From CAZLAK01 sp964557545 (GTDB taxonomy: Bacteria; Bacillota; Desulfotomaculia; Desulfotomaculales; Pelotomaculaceae), in the NCBI GenBank assembly GCA_964557545.1, contig CAZLAK010000023.1:1-29899 (forward strand): a stretch of DNA of 29,899 nt, read 5' to 3'. Positions 7,895 to 15,892 of the stretch are shown here, piece after piece; within the stretch, counting starts at the first letter, position 1; each line of letters begins with the position of its first letter. The position numbers and the translations under genes were made by a program. The notes beneath the pieces are model-generated. The model did not search any database, was not told the origin of the DNA, and saw only the letters and a program-made list of their open reading frames with translations.

Positions 7895-10567
7895 TTAAAG
7901 CAGAAGCAGTTTATTTTCTGTACACGCGCACAAAATATTCTTCATAAAATTTGCCGATTCTTCCCTGATGAACTGCAATAACCTGAAAGTGGGAGAACTG
8001 GCCAGGTCTTTTTTTTCTTTAACCGGTATCAAACGGTAGTAGAAACCGCCGCTGCTGTTCGACCACTTGAGCAGGGAAAGTTCGGCCAGAACTTTGGCCG
8101 CCGCCTCCAGCGTAAAACGGTGGCAGTAGCTAAAGCCACTGCTGACAAGCTTTCTCAAAGCCTCATCAAAGTCTAAAAAACCCACCCCTTTGACCGGCTG
8201 GCAGCCGCGCAAAAGCCCGTAAAATGAAGCGAGGAAATCTCTGTTGGGGGCTACGGAGTAAAGGCCGGCTAAGTTTTCCTCTAAATCATTTTGGCTAAAG
8301 AGCAGCACCAGCTGCCCCCCTGGACGCAGAAGGCGCACCGCTGCGTGCAGGGCAGCTGCATCGAAGGGTAAAGAGTAAATTACGGCAAGACCGGCACTGC
8401 CTTCCGGTACTAATTGCATTGCCGCCCGGGGAGTGAGTACCAGCACCTTAAGGGGGCCGAAGACAAACTCACCGGACACATTTTTACTTTCTTCCGATGA
8501 TAGCATATCTCCGTATGCAAAAGCTATTTCTTTATGCCCCAAGCCTGCAGCTGTGCGTAACATATAAGCAACTTCCACCGTGTGACAGGGGAAACCCGTT
8601 AAAAAAACCGCCTTTTCGCCCTCCCTGACCAAACACGCGGCAAGCTCTGGACGGCAGGGGAGGTTGCGCCAGTCCTCAACAATAATTCCTTTTTCCAGTA
8701 AAAGACGGTTAATGTCCGCTTCTTCAAAGACGTGCTTGCGGGAGACAGCTAGCTCCGGTTTAAATAGTTCGTCTTCCGCCAAACCTAAATCTTTGGCCAG
8801 AGCGGGAGTATGGCGGCACTCCGCCTGCCCGCACGGCAGCTCTATCTCTGCCGGCAATCCAATTTCCTTTAATTCCAGGCGGACAGTGCGCCGGCCGTTA
8901 AAATCATTAAACGCCGGCATAAAAGCGACATCCACTTCTCTGGCGTAAGCCAGTTCACCGGCGCAATTTCCGAGGTTGAAACCTATCCCCTCTAAATAAT
9001 TTTTCCCGTTACTGACCAAAATCTTGAGGTGGGAATCTTCCCGGCCTACTGGCTTATAATCAACAACTTTGAGTTTTTGGCAGCCCAACAAGGGATGGGG
9101 ATTGTCGGGACCAAAGGGTTCCAGCAGCTCTATTTCTTTAACAAGTTCTTCTGTTATTTGAGACAATTCGACCAGACAATCTATTTCTAAAAGAGGGATC
9201 TCTTCACCGCCGCCGGTCTCTGTGGCTGCACAGCTGTTAATTGCCCGCCGCAATTCTTCAACACGGCCGGCCTCAAGGGAAAAACCGCAAGCCATAGCGT
9301 GACCGCCATACTCCAGAAGACAATCGCTGCAGGCGCAAAGCGCCCTGTAGACATTAAAGCCGGGAATACTTCTTGCCGATCCTTTGCCCTTCTCGCCTTC
9401 TAAGGCGACCAGTAATACCGGCCTGAGGTACATTTCGGCCAGGCGGGAGGCCACAATGCCTATCACACCCGGGTGCCAGCCGCTGGAGGCGAGAACCATA
9501 ACGCGGTCAGACGCCAGTTCCGGTCTATCCTTTAGCATTAAAAGGGCTTCCTCTAAAACTTTTGCTTCTGTATCCTGCCTTTGCTGGTTTATTTTGCCCA
9601 GTTCGACGGCCAGTAAAGCCGCTTCCCGGCAGTCTTTAGTGAGGAGGAGTTCGAGCGCTTTTTGCGCGCTCCCCATGCGGCCGGCCGCATTCAGCCTTGG
9701 GGCAAGAACGTACCCGACATGCCGGGGGCTAAGCTCTCCCGTCTTTAAACCGCTGACTTCCAAAAGTGCCCTTATACCGGGTTCTTCAGTTGCGGCAAGC
9801 AACTTCAAGCCGTGCTTAACGAAAATCCGGTTTTCACCTACCAGCGGCACAATATCGGCTATCGTTCCTAGGCATACCAGGCCGAGGTATTCACGCCACC
9901 CTTCGCCGCAGCTGCTCGCTTCTAATAAGGCCTGGGCCAGCTTTAAGGTCACACCCACACCGGCCAGTTCTTTAAAGGGATAAGGGCAGTCTTTCCTCTT
10001 CGGGTTTATGACAGCAAGGGCTTGCGGCAAGGAGGGCGGCGGTTCATGGTGGTCAGTGATTATGAGCTTTACCCCGTGCTCAGCGCACCACCTGGCCTCC
10101 TCTGCGTCGCCAATACCGCAGTCCACCGTAATCACCGTGCTTATGCCCGCTTCTGCGGCCTTGGCCAAAGCGGGCAGGTTCAGCCCGTAACCCTCTGCCA
10201 GCCGGTCGGGGATATACCATGATACGTCCACACCGAGGCGGGAGAGGACTTTGACGAGAAGAGCTGTTGCCGTTACACCGTCAGCATCGTAATCACCGTA
10301 GACCAAAAATTTTTCACCGGCCGCAGCAGCCTTTAAAATAACCTCAACCGCCCTGTCCATGTCTTTTAAAAGTGAAGGGGGGTTTAAGTCTGTAAAGCGG
10401 CACCCTAAAAAGGCCCGCCCCTGCTCAGCGGTAAAAATACCCCGGTTAATGAGGAGTTGGGCCGTAACGGGGGATATACCCAATCTTTTAGCAATTATTG
10501 CCGATAACAGCGGCAGCGGCTCTCTTAAACGCCAGCGTTTTTTATGATTACTGACCATTTTTTTCAT
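7895..10567 (-). CDS. recJ: Single-stranded-DNA-specific exonuclease RecJ
   Basis: DHH-family 5'-3' exonuclease for recombination and repair, 890 residues. The DHH motifs are intact: DYDADG (92-97), VDCG (148-151), TDHHEPP (171-177) and ADIVPL; the DHHA1 half has LAPRLNAAGRMGSA and the GGHAMACGFS motif, and an OB-fold region follows (about 460-570). The last 280 or so residues form the extra C-terminal domain seen in Firmicutes RecJ (RecJ_C type); parts such as LKVLVLTPRAAMQL and LAVIYSLPF look like a helicase lobe without a Walker A motif. The first ATG (10567) has no ribosome site and lies only about 4 bases after the predicted transcription start, so the mRNA may be leaderless. Met4 is the alternative start. 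Confidence 0.95.
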   Translation of the reverse strand: MKKMVSNHKKRWRLREPLPLLSAIIAKRLGISPVTAQLLINRGIFTAEQGRAFLGCRFTDLNPPSLLKDMDRAVEVILKAAAAGEKFLVYGDYDADGVTATALLVKVLSRLGVDVSWYIPDRLAEGYGLNLPALAKAAEAGISTVITVDCGIGDAEEARWCAEHGVKLIITDHHEPPPSLPQALAVINPKRKDCPYPFKELAGVGVTLKLAQALLEASSCGEGWREYLGLVCLGTIADIVPLVGENRIFVKHGLKLLAATEEPGIRALLEVSGLKTGELSPRHVGYVLAPRLNAAGRMGSAQKALELLLTKDCREAALLAVELGKINQQRQDTEAKVLEEALLMLKDRPELASDRVMVLASSGWHPGVIGIVASRLAEMYLRPVLLVALEGEKGKGSARSIPGFNVYRALCACSDCLLEYGGHAMACGFSLEAGRVEELRRAINSCAATETGGGEEIPLLEIDCLVELSQITEELVKEIELLEPFGPDNPHPLLGCQKLKVVDYKPVGREDSHLKILVSNGKNYLEGIGFNLGNCAGELAYAREVDVAFMPAFNDFNGRRTVRLELKEIGLPAEIELPCGQAECRHTPALAKDLGLAEDELFKPELAVSRKHVFEEADINRLLLEKGIIVEDWRNLPCRPELAACLVREGEKAVFLTGFPCHTVEVAYMLRTAAGLGHKEIAFAYGDMLSSEESKNVSGEFVFGPLKVLVLTPRAAMQLVPEGSAGLAVIYSLPFDAAALHAAVRLLRPGGQLVLLFSQNDLEENLAGLYSVAPNRDFLASFYGLLRGCQPVKGVGFLDFDEALRKLVSSGFSYCHRFTLEAAAKVLAELSLLKWSNSSGGFYYRLIPVKEKKDLASSPTFRLLQFIREESANFMKNILCACTENKLLLL

Positions 10568-10577
10568 AGATACTAAG

Positions 10578-10606
10578 ATTATAATCTACCGGGCGCTGTT
10601 TGACAA
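10578..10606 (-). promoter_or_regulatory. Strong sigma-A promoter of recJ
   Basis: TTGTCA (10606-10601) and a perfect TATAAT (10583-10578) are 17 bases apart. The predicted start of transcription, near 10571, is only a few bases before the first recJ ATG. Confidence 0.75.
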
Positions 10607-10704
10607 CGAGATAACATAAGCGCCCCAAGACACAAACGTTCAGTATGGGCGGCATGCGCTAAAAACCCAAAACCTTCAAACCCAGCATTTTTATCTAAAG
10701 CCAA

Positions 10705-10734
10705 ACGAAAAAAGCCGGCTTTTTAACCGGCTTT
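10705..10734 (-). terminator. Terminator of the winged-helix gene
   Basis: The stem AAAGCCGG/CCGGCTTT (10734-10727 with 10718-10711) is followed by a short T-run. The stop codon of the gene lies in the loop, and its last sense codons form one arm. Confidence 0.8.
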
Positions 10735-10992
10735 ACTCAAGTTGAGGTATTCCCAGCCAAGGTCAGTAAGGCTGCACATTTTACTTTTACCTTCCGTCGT
10801 CACCTCGACTAAGCCGAGGGCGTAGAGCTGCATTACCACGTGGTCGAGTACCGCTCTCTTTACTTTAGCTGTCAGGGACAGCTCTTCCTTATTCATGGGG
10901 CCGTGGTTGTCAAGTGCCCTTAAAACCCTTTCTGCCTCGCCGGGCAGGCGGTGCTGAACACCCGCAAAGTATTCGGCCAGCACAGAAGTCAA
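10723..10992 (-). CDS. Small winged-helix protein of unknown role
   Basis: An 89-residue protein that I do not recognise by name. The pattern EAERVLRALDNHGPMNKEELS, then an Arg/Lys-rich helix (AKVKRAVLDHVVMQLYALGLV), then a short wing (EVTTEGKSKMCSLTDLGWEYL) is that of a winged helix-turn-helix like those in MarR- or PadR-type regulators, without an extra effector domain. It starts at TTG (10992) with AGGAGGT 9 bases upstream. It stands alone: its own terminator overlaps the stop codon, and the next gene upstream has its own terminator. An inverted repeat ACTAAATAGT at 11031-11040 sits between the ribosome site and the likely promoter and could be an operator. DNA binding is inferred from the fold only. 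Confidence 0.7.
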   Translation of the reverse strand: MTSVLAEYFAGVQHRLPGEAERVLRALDNHGPMNKEELSLTAKVKRAVLDHVVMQLYALGLVEVTTEGKSKMCSLTDLGWEYLNLSKAG

Positions 10993-11068
10993 CTGCCAGC
11001 AACCTCCTTTCCTTTGTGCTGCATTTCGCTACTAAATAGTATGGTCATCTATCTAGTTAAAAATAAGT

Positions 11069-11104
11069 AAAAAATAAAAAAAACCGGAAAAATTATTTTT
11101 CCGG
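11069..11104 (-). terminator. Terminator of the cation-efflux gene
   Basis: A 9-bp perfect stem, CCGGAAAAA (11104-11096) with TTTTTCCGG (11092-11084), has the stop codon TAA as its loop and is followed by eight T in a T-rich tail. It resembles the neighbouring gene in that the last codons form the stem. Confidence 0.92.
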
Positions 11105-12064
11105 CCCTTTTCTTGCCGGACAGCACAAGTCACACTCAAAGGCGCACGCCTTTTCTCTATCCGCTGCCCTTTCCACCACACAGTCCTTACAGTACTGTTC
11201 CCCGCAGGGCTCGGTGTGAATGAGAAGCTGTGCGCCTTTCAGCTCTCTGCCCACCTCTTCCTCAATCCGCTCACAAAGCTCGTGGACCCTGTTCACAGGC
11301 CATTGCCGCGGAACCACCAGGTGCAAGTCTATATACCGCTGTGAACCAGCCCTGCGGGTTCTCAAATTGTGAAACTCAACGTATTCGCCGGCATATTCCT
11401 CCAAAACCTGCTTTATGACCTTTTCCTCTCCCTCGGGCAGCCTTACGTCCAGCAGGCTGCGCATGGAATCGGCAATTAGACCTACCGCCGCTTTAATAAT
11501 CAGAACAGCTACTCCCAGAGCAATTAAGGGGTCGAGCACGTAAAGGCCCGTAATCTTTATAGCCAGTATCCCGGCAAACACTCCTAAAGAAGTATAAACG
11601 TCCGTGCGCAGGTGCCAGGCGTCGGCTTCTAAAGCGGGCGACTCCGTCTCTCTGGCCACTTTCATTAACCTGGCAGAAACAAAAACGTTTACAGCTGCCG
11701 ATATTCCCATGACTGCTGCTCCCAAATCCAGGGATTGAATCTCAAAATGCCCGGACAGCTTGGGTAAAGCGCCGGCTACAATGAGCACGGCAGCAATTAA
11801 AATGAGCAATGCCTCCACAATCCCGGCTATGTTCTCAAATTTTCCGTGACCGTAAAGGTGCCTTTCGTCAGCCGGCTTTGAGGACTGCCGCACGGAAAAA
11901 AAAGCAATGAGGGCGGCCACCAGGTCCAGCCCCGAGTGCACAGCCTCTGAAATAACGCTCACAGAGTTCATGTGCAGGCCGGTGCCAAGCTTACCCAGCG
12001 TCAAAATCGTATTGGAGGCTACAGAAAGAGATGCCGCTCTTACTTTTGGATTCACTAAAAACAT
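11093..12064 (-). CDS. Cation diffusion facilitator (metal efflux) with Cys-rich tail
   Basis: Inner-membrane proton/metal antiporter of the CDF family, about 323 residues with the ATG at 12064. Six membrane segments are followed by a cytoplasmic ferredoxin-like domain (about 208-285). The transport site is of the His-Asp/His-Asp type: SEAVHSGLD (His43, Asp47) in the second segment and HLRTD (His151, Asp155) in the fifth, a pattern usual in Zn/Cd carriers. The tail is odd: seven cysteines lie within residues 287-315 (EPCGEQYCKDC, KACAFECDLCC), a possible extra metal-sensing site. The chosen ATG has AGGG 7 bases upstream; the longer reading from 12112 would start inside a terminator-like structure. 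A strong promoter and a structured leader precede it, which suggests metal-dependent control. The metal is not shown by sequence. Confidence 0.92.
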   Translation of the reverse strand: MFLVNPKVRAASLSVASNTILTLGKLGTGLHMNSVSVISEAVHSGLDLVAALIAFFSVRQSSKPADERHLYGHGKFENIAGIVEALLILIAAVLIVAGALPKLSGHFEIQSLDLGAAVMGISAAVNVFVSARLMKVARETESPALEADAWHLRTDVYTSLGVFAGILAIKITGLYVLDPLIALGVAVLIIKAAVGLIADSMRSLLDVRLPEGEEKVIKQVLEEYAGEYVEFHNLRTRRAGSQRYIDLHLVVPRQWPVNRVHELCERIEEEVGRELKGAQLLIHTEPCGEQYCKDCVVERAADREKACAFECDLCCPARKGPEK

Positions 12065-12082
12065 CCCCAATCCCTGCAAAAT

Positions 12083-12154
12083 AAAAAACCCGCCTAATTT
12101 TGACCCTAGCAATTTAAGATAAAAATAAGTGCGGGTGCAACCTGTCTTATTTTT
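12083..12154 (-). promoter_or_regulatory. Structured leader with possible attenuator
   Basis: In the leader of the cation-efflux gene a 9-bp hairpin, AAAAATAAG (12154-12146) with CTTATTTTT (12129-12121), holds CCCGC (12135-12131) in its loop. That CCCGC is complementary to GCGGG (12093-12089), directly followed by six T, so a terminator or a pseudoknot can form. This could be a metal-responsive attenuator, but no known riboswitch consensus is visible. Confidence 0.45.
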
Positions 12155-12210
12155 TAACAGCCATTTAATATTTTTACCAAAAACCTTTTGTTTTTTCTAA
12201 AATTAAGCCC

Positions 12211-12239
12211 ATTATAGCACAACGAAAAATGCCCTACAA
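12211..12239 (-). promoter_or_regulatory. Sigma-A promoter of the cation-efflux gene
   Basis: TTGTAG (12239-12234) and a perfect TATAAT (12216-12211) are 17 bases apart on the minus strand. A start near 12204 gives a leader of about 140 bases before the ATG at 12064. The rest of the gap to pstB (12240-12351) shows only a weak hairpin (AAAAG/CTTTT around 12240-12260) and no gene. Confidence 0.75.
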
Positions 12240-12351
12240 GCAAAAGCCGGCCTTTTCGTGCTTTTCAAACTCCTCAAACGTATAATGTTCAGCTGCTTTT
12301 AATTATATGAAAAACTCTTTTGTATGGCCACTATTGCCGCCGTCCGCTTGC

Positions 12352-13110
12352 TTAACCGAAACGGCCGGTTATATAGTCTTCCGTGCGGCGGTCAGACGGC
12401 CTGGTAAAGATAACCTCAGTCTCCCCGCACTCCACCAGTTCACCGTTTAAAAAAAAGGCAGTAAAATCAGATACGCGCGCTGCCTGTTGCATGTTGTGGG
12501 TCACGATGACGATGGTGTACTTTGCTTTTAGGCTGGAGATCAATTCCTCTATCTTCATGGTAGCCGCCGGGTCGAGAGCAGATGTCGGCTCGTCCATGAG
12601 CAGTACCTCCGGTTCTACGGCCAGCACTCTGGCAATGCAAAGACGCTGCTGCTGCCCCCCTGATAATCCCAGAGCAGAACGGTGCAGGCGGTCGCGCACT
12701 TCTTCCCAAAGAGCCGCACCTTTTAGGCTCTTTTCTACTATTTCGTCCAACCGGCGCTTGTTTCTCTCCCCGTGAATGCGCGGGCCGTAAGCTACGTTGT
12801 CGTAAATGGACATAGGAAAAGGATTCGGTTTTTGAAATACCAGCCCCACTCTCTTGCGCAAGTCCGCCACGTCCACTCTCTGAGCGTATATGTCCTGACC
12901 GTCCAACAGGACTTGTCCTTCCACTCTCACTCCCTCAATTAAATCGTTCATGCGGTTTAAGGTGCGAAGGAAAGTTGTTTTCCCGCAGCCGGAAGGGCCT
13001 ATGAGGGCGGTTATGCGATTTGAAGTAATATCGATACTGATATTTTTCAAAGCATGAAAGCTTTTGTAATAAAGATTCAGCTGGCGAACAGAAATTTTAA
13101 CCATCTCCAC
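12352..13110 (-). CDS. pstB: Phosphate ABC transporter ATP-binding protein
   Basis: ATPase of the high-affinity phosphate importer PstSCAB, 252 residues, at the inner face of the membrane. It has Walker A GPSGCGKTT (38-46), the Q-loop (VGLVFQKPNPFPMSIYDNVAYG, typical of PstB), the signature LSGGQQQR, Walker B VLLMDEPTSALDP and the switch histidine in VTHNMQQAARVSD. The start is GTG at 13110, or ATG at 13104, whose nearest site AGGTGGAG is very close. The gene is not joined to pstA: phoU lies between them on the other strand, and pstB has its own putative promoter, divergent from that of phoU. The ATPase must therefore be made from a separate transcript from its membrane partners. Confidence 0.96.
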   Translation of the reverse strand: MEMVKISVRQLNLYYKSFHALKNISIDITSNRITALIGPSGCGKTTFLRTLNRMNDLIEGVRVEGQVLLDGQDIYAQRVDVADLRKRVGLVFQKPNPFPMSIYDNVAYGPRIHGERNKRRLDEIVEKSLKGAALWEEVRDRLHRSALGLSGGQQQRLCIARVLAVEPEVLLMDEPTSALDPAATMKIEELISSLKAKYTIVIVTHNMQQAARVSDFTAFFLNGELVECGETEVIFTRPSDRRTEDYITGRFG

Positions 13111-13207
13111 CTAACTTCACCTTCTTAAAACTTACCCTGCACTTTTTAGCAATTAAAAGACAAAAAAGTTAATCAATTTTTAAAATGTTTTTTATAAACA
13201 TTTAACG

Positions 13208-13235
13208 ATAATACGGTCTAATTATGTTAAAACAA
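13208..13235 (-). promoter_or_regulatory. Putative pstB promoter
   Basis: TTGTTT (13235-13230) and TATTAT (13213-13208) are 16 bases apart. The AT-rich gap 13111-13322 also has two hexamers, TTTATA and TTAACG, spaced 11 bases apart on the plus strand (about 13190-13207), a weak hint of a PhoP site shared with phoU. Confidence 0.4.
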
Positions 13236-13252
13236 TAAAATAAAATTTGAAA

Positions 13253-13281
13253 TTGCCTTTATTTATTTATTTGCTTATACT
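13253..13281 (+). promoter_or_regulatory. Putative phoU promoter
   Basis: TTGCCT (13253-13258) and TATACT (13276-13281) are separated by 17 bases. A start near 13288 leaves about 35 bases before the ATG, including the GGGAGG ribosome site. Confidence 0.6.
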
Positions 13282-13322
13282 TATAAAACAAAGTCCAAAA
13301 CTGGCTGGGAGGAAAAAGCACT

Positions 13323-13979
13323 ATGTATAACAACCCGTTAGATGCCGAACTCGAGGAACTCAAATCGGAAGTCCTGCGCATGGGGGAACTCATCGAAAAC
13401 TCCATTTACCACGCGATTAACTCGCTTTTCTTTGACAAGCCGGAGGCCGCCAGTACGGTTGTGGCTTCTGATGATCAGGTCGACCGCTACTACAGGCTGG
13501 TCCAAGACAAAGGCTTGCGCTTGTTAGCCTTGCGCCAGCCTCTGGCCGTGGACCTGCGCACCGTACAGGCCGGGCTGCAGATCGTAACTGACCTGGAGAG
13601 AATGGGCGACTACGCCGAAAAAATTGCCAAGATCACCTTAAGGCTGCACAACATGAGGTCGATGTCGCACCCGTCCTGTCTGGAAACCCTGTCGTCCGCC
13701 GTGTTAGATCTAGTAGCCGATGCACTTACTTCGTACGCCCAAAACGATACTAAGAGGGCAACCGATATTATAGCCGAAGAAGACTATGTGGACGGCCTTT
13801 ACAGGAGGTGCTTTGAACAGCTGGTTGAAATCATTAAAGAAGACCCGCAGAAAGCCGAGATGGCGGTCCAGCTCCTCTTTGCCTCCTACAGTTTAGAAAG
13901 AATTGCCGACCACGCCACCAATATCGGGGAGGCAGTTGTGTACATGCTCACCGGAAAACACGAAGACTTAAACGAATGA
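13323..13979 (+). CDS. phoU: Phosphate-signalling protein PhoU
   Basis: Cytoplasmic all-helical protein of 218 residues that restrains phosphate uptake by PstSCAB and the PhoR/PhoP response. It is built of two three-helix repeats, each with the metal-binding E/DxxxD pattern: DLRTVQAGLQIVTDLERMGDYAEKIAK is the first (about 78-105, broken here as DLRTVQAGLQI and TDLERMGDYAEK), and SLERIADHATNIGEAVVY is the second (near 190-207). The ATG at 13323 has GGAGG 10 bases upstream. It is the only gene on the plus strand in this window, convergent with pstA (32 bases between stop codons) and divergent from pstB. Usually phoU follows pstB in the same operon, so a local inversion is likely. No phoP/phoR is nearby. 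Confidence 0.95.
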   Translation: MYNNPLDAELEELKSEVLRMGELIENSIYHAINSLFFDKPEAASTVVASDDQVDRYYRLVQDKGLRLLALRQPLAVDLRTVQAGLQIVTDLERMGDYAEKIAKITLRLHNMRSMSHPSCLETLSSAVLDLVADALTSYAQNDTKRATDIIAEEDYVDGLYRRCFEQLVEIIKEDPQKAEMAVQLLFASYSLERIADHATNIGEAVVYMLTGKHEDLNE

Positions 13980-14011
13980 CACCGCATAGCTACAAACAGC
14001 AAAAATTACCT

Positions 14012-14905
14012 TTAAGCACCGGTCAGCCGCCTGTACACTGCCCTTGCGGCCCAGCGCGCCAGCACGTTAAACCCTACCACTACCATCACCAAAACGGCGG
14101 CCGAACCGTCTGCTACCCGCCTTAAGTCCGGAATAAGCCCTTCTGTGTTTACCTTCCAGATGTGCACGGCCAGCGTCTCGGCAGGACGGAAAGGATTGAG
14201 CGGGGATGAAGTGCTGAAAACGTTCCAGTTTTTAAAGTTAAGGGCCGGGCTGGACATACCCGCCGTAAACAAAAGCGCCGCCGCTTCCCCAAAAACCCGA
14301 CCGCAGGCGATAATTATCCCGCTCACCAGAGCCGGGAAAGCAGCTGGCAGCACGACTTTCAACACCGTCTGCCAGCGGTTTGCCCCCAGCGCAAGGCTGG
14401 CCTCCCGCAACACATCCGGTACACCGCGCAGCGCTTCCTCTGAGACACGCACCACCAAAGGTAAATTGATGGTGGTAAGGGCCAGCGCACCGGCCATCAG
14501 AGAATACCCCCACCCGGTAAGGTTGACAAAAACCAAAAGTCCAAACAGCCCTACCACTATGGAAGGGAGAGAACTCAAAGTTTCTACGGCCACTCTTACC
14601 ATATCCGTCAGCTTGCCGGGCCGGGCGTACTCGGCAAGGTAAATGCCACCTAAAAGCCCCAAGGGGGCAGTAAAGAGCATGGAAAGCACGAGCAGGTAAA
14701 AAGAATTAAAGATCTGCGGGCCTATGCCGCCCCCTCCTCTTATAACCTGGGGGGGCTTAGTAATAAAATCCCAGTCTACCCACTTAATACCATGGTATAG
14801 CACATACCACAACAAAAAACCTAAGAGGGCAATAACTGCCAGAGCCACAGACCAGAAAATTGCTGTCGCCGCCCGGTCTGTAAGCCGCGCTACGTGACGC
14901 GTCAC
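14012..14905 (-). CDS. pstA: Phosphate ABC transporter permease PstA
   Basis: Membrane-spanning subunit of the phosphate importer, about 297 residues. Six membrane segments are visible, starting with AIFWSVALAVIALLGFLLWYV. The permease contact loop with PstB is EASLALGANRWQTVLKVVLP, the EAA motif, followed by the PstA-type GRVFGEAAALLFTAG. The best start is GTG at 14905, which overlaps the stop codon of pstC (GTGA arrangement) and has GAGGGGG 7 bases upstream; a longer reading to 15007 lies entirely within the pstC sequence. It is translationally coupled to pstC and is the last gene of the pstSCA unit, facing phoU tail to tail. No clear terminator separates the two convergent genes. Confidence 0.95.
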   Translation of the reverse strand: MTRHVARLTDRAATAIFWSVALAVIALLGFLLWYVLYHGIKWVDWDFITKPPQVIRGGGGIGPQIFNSFYLLVLSMLFTAPLGLLGGIYLAEYARPGKLTDMVRVAVETLSSLPSIVVGLFGLLVFVNLTGWGYSLMAGALALTTINLPLVVRVSEEALRGVPDVLREASLALGANRWQTVLKVVLPAAFPALVSGIIIACGRVFGEAAALLFTAGMSSPALNFKNWNVFSTSSPLNPFRPAETLAVHIWKVNTEGLIPDLRRVADGSAAVLVMVVVGFNVLARWAARAVYRRLTGA

Positions 14906-15846
14906 CACACCGCCCCCTCGCGCCGCCCCACCCAGCGGATGAGGAGAATAAAGAATAAGGAAATAACCAACAGCAAAAGGCCCATCGACCACAGGGCATT
15001 GTTCCACAGCGTGCCCGCCGGAGTATTGCCCATATCCATGGTTATGGCGCTGGTGATAGTGGTCACCGGCTCTAAAATAGAAGCGGGTATTTTCCTGGTG
15101 TTGCCGATGACCATTTGCACGGCCAGCGCCTCGCCAAAAGCCCTGGCCAGCCCCAGGATCACACCGGTCAGTATCCCCGGCCGGGCCGCCGGTAATAGGA
15201 CCAAGCTAACGGCCTGCCAACGGGTAGAACCCAAGGCATAGGCTGCCTCTTTGAGTTCTGCCGGCAGTGCCCGCAAACTGTCGCTGGCAACGCTGACCAC
15301 AGTAGGTAAAATCATCACGGAAAGAACAAAAATTCCCGCCAGCACGCTAAAACCAAGACCGCCAAAGGTTTGGCGGATAAAAGGCACGACCAGGGTTAGA
15401 CCGAGATATCCGTAAACAACTGAAGGTATGCCGGCCAGCATCTCCAAGGCGGGCTGCAAGACATTGCGCAAAAAACGCGGCGCAACTTCCACCATAAAGA
15501 CAGCACAGGCTATAGCCAGCGGGGCACTGAGCAGGACTGCTCCGCCGGAAACGGCCACCGAACCTACAATAAAGGCCAGCACACCCACGCTCGGGCCGCC
15601 TAACTCGGCCGGCCGATCCGGCTGCCAATGGGCTGAAAAAAGGAAATCTTTTAACGGGTAACCGCTGATCAAAAAGGTGGCCGTGCCGCGCCAGGTGATA
15701 AAAGTCACAATGGCAACCAAAAAAATAACTATCAGCGAGGCAGCGGCACCGGTGAGCACCCGCCCCGCCGTCTCGCTGAAAATTAAACGCATTAAATTCC
15801 GCCGCAACAATTCATTCCCTTTAGAGATGCTCCTGCCGCTGGCCAT
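14902..15846 (-). CDS. pstC: Phosphate ABC transporter permease PstC
   Basis: Second membrane subunit of the phosphate importer, about 314 residues. It has six membrane segments, a periplasmic-side loop after the first (GYPLKDFLFSAHWQP), the PstC-type MLAGIPSVVYGYLGL, and the EAA contact loop EAAYALGSTRWQAVSLVLLP followed by GLARAFGEALAVQMVIGN. The preferred start is ATG at 15846, with AAGG 8 bases upstream, which gives the usual family length; the ATG at 15888 lacks a ribosome site, and longer readings run into pstS. It lies 46 bases after pstS and overlaps pstA by 4 bases, forming one unit with both. Confidence 0.94.
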   Translation of the reverse strand: MASGRSISKGNELLRRNLMRLIFSETAGRVLTGAAASLIVIFLVAIVTFITWRGTATFLISGYPLKDFLFSAHWQPDRPAELGGPSVGVLAFIVGSVAVSGGAVLLSAPLAIACAVFMVEVAPRFLRNVLQPALEMLAGIPSVVYGYLGLTLVVPFIRQTFGGLGFSVLAGIFVLSVMILPTVVSVASDSLRALPAELKEAAYALGSTRWQAVSLVLLPAARPGILTGVILGLARAFGEALAVQMVIGNTRKIPASILEPVTTITSAITMDMGNTPAGTLWNNALWSMGLLLLVISLFFILLIRWVGRREGAVW

Positions 15847-15892
15847 AATTTTACCTTGGCTTGAAAGCGGACATTCATTTGTCACCATTTTG

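Noticed and set aside
12064..12204. NiCo or yybP-ykoY riboswitch before the cation exporter
   Set aside because: Known conserved cores of these were not found; only the pseudoknot-capable hairpin is supported.
12240..12262. Terminator after pstB
   Set aside because: AAAAG/CTTTT with a bulge forms only a weak stem, without a direct T-run, and overlaps the -35 box of the exporter promoter.
14238..14513. Alternative-frame readings inside pstA, pstC and other genes
   Set aside because: They are frame shadows of well-supported proteins, without family motifs or ribosome sites.
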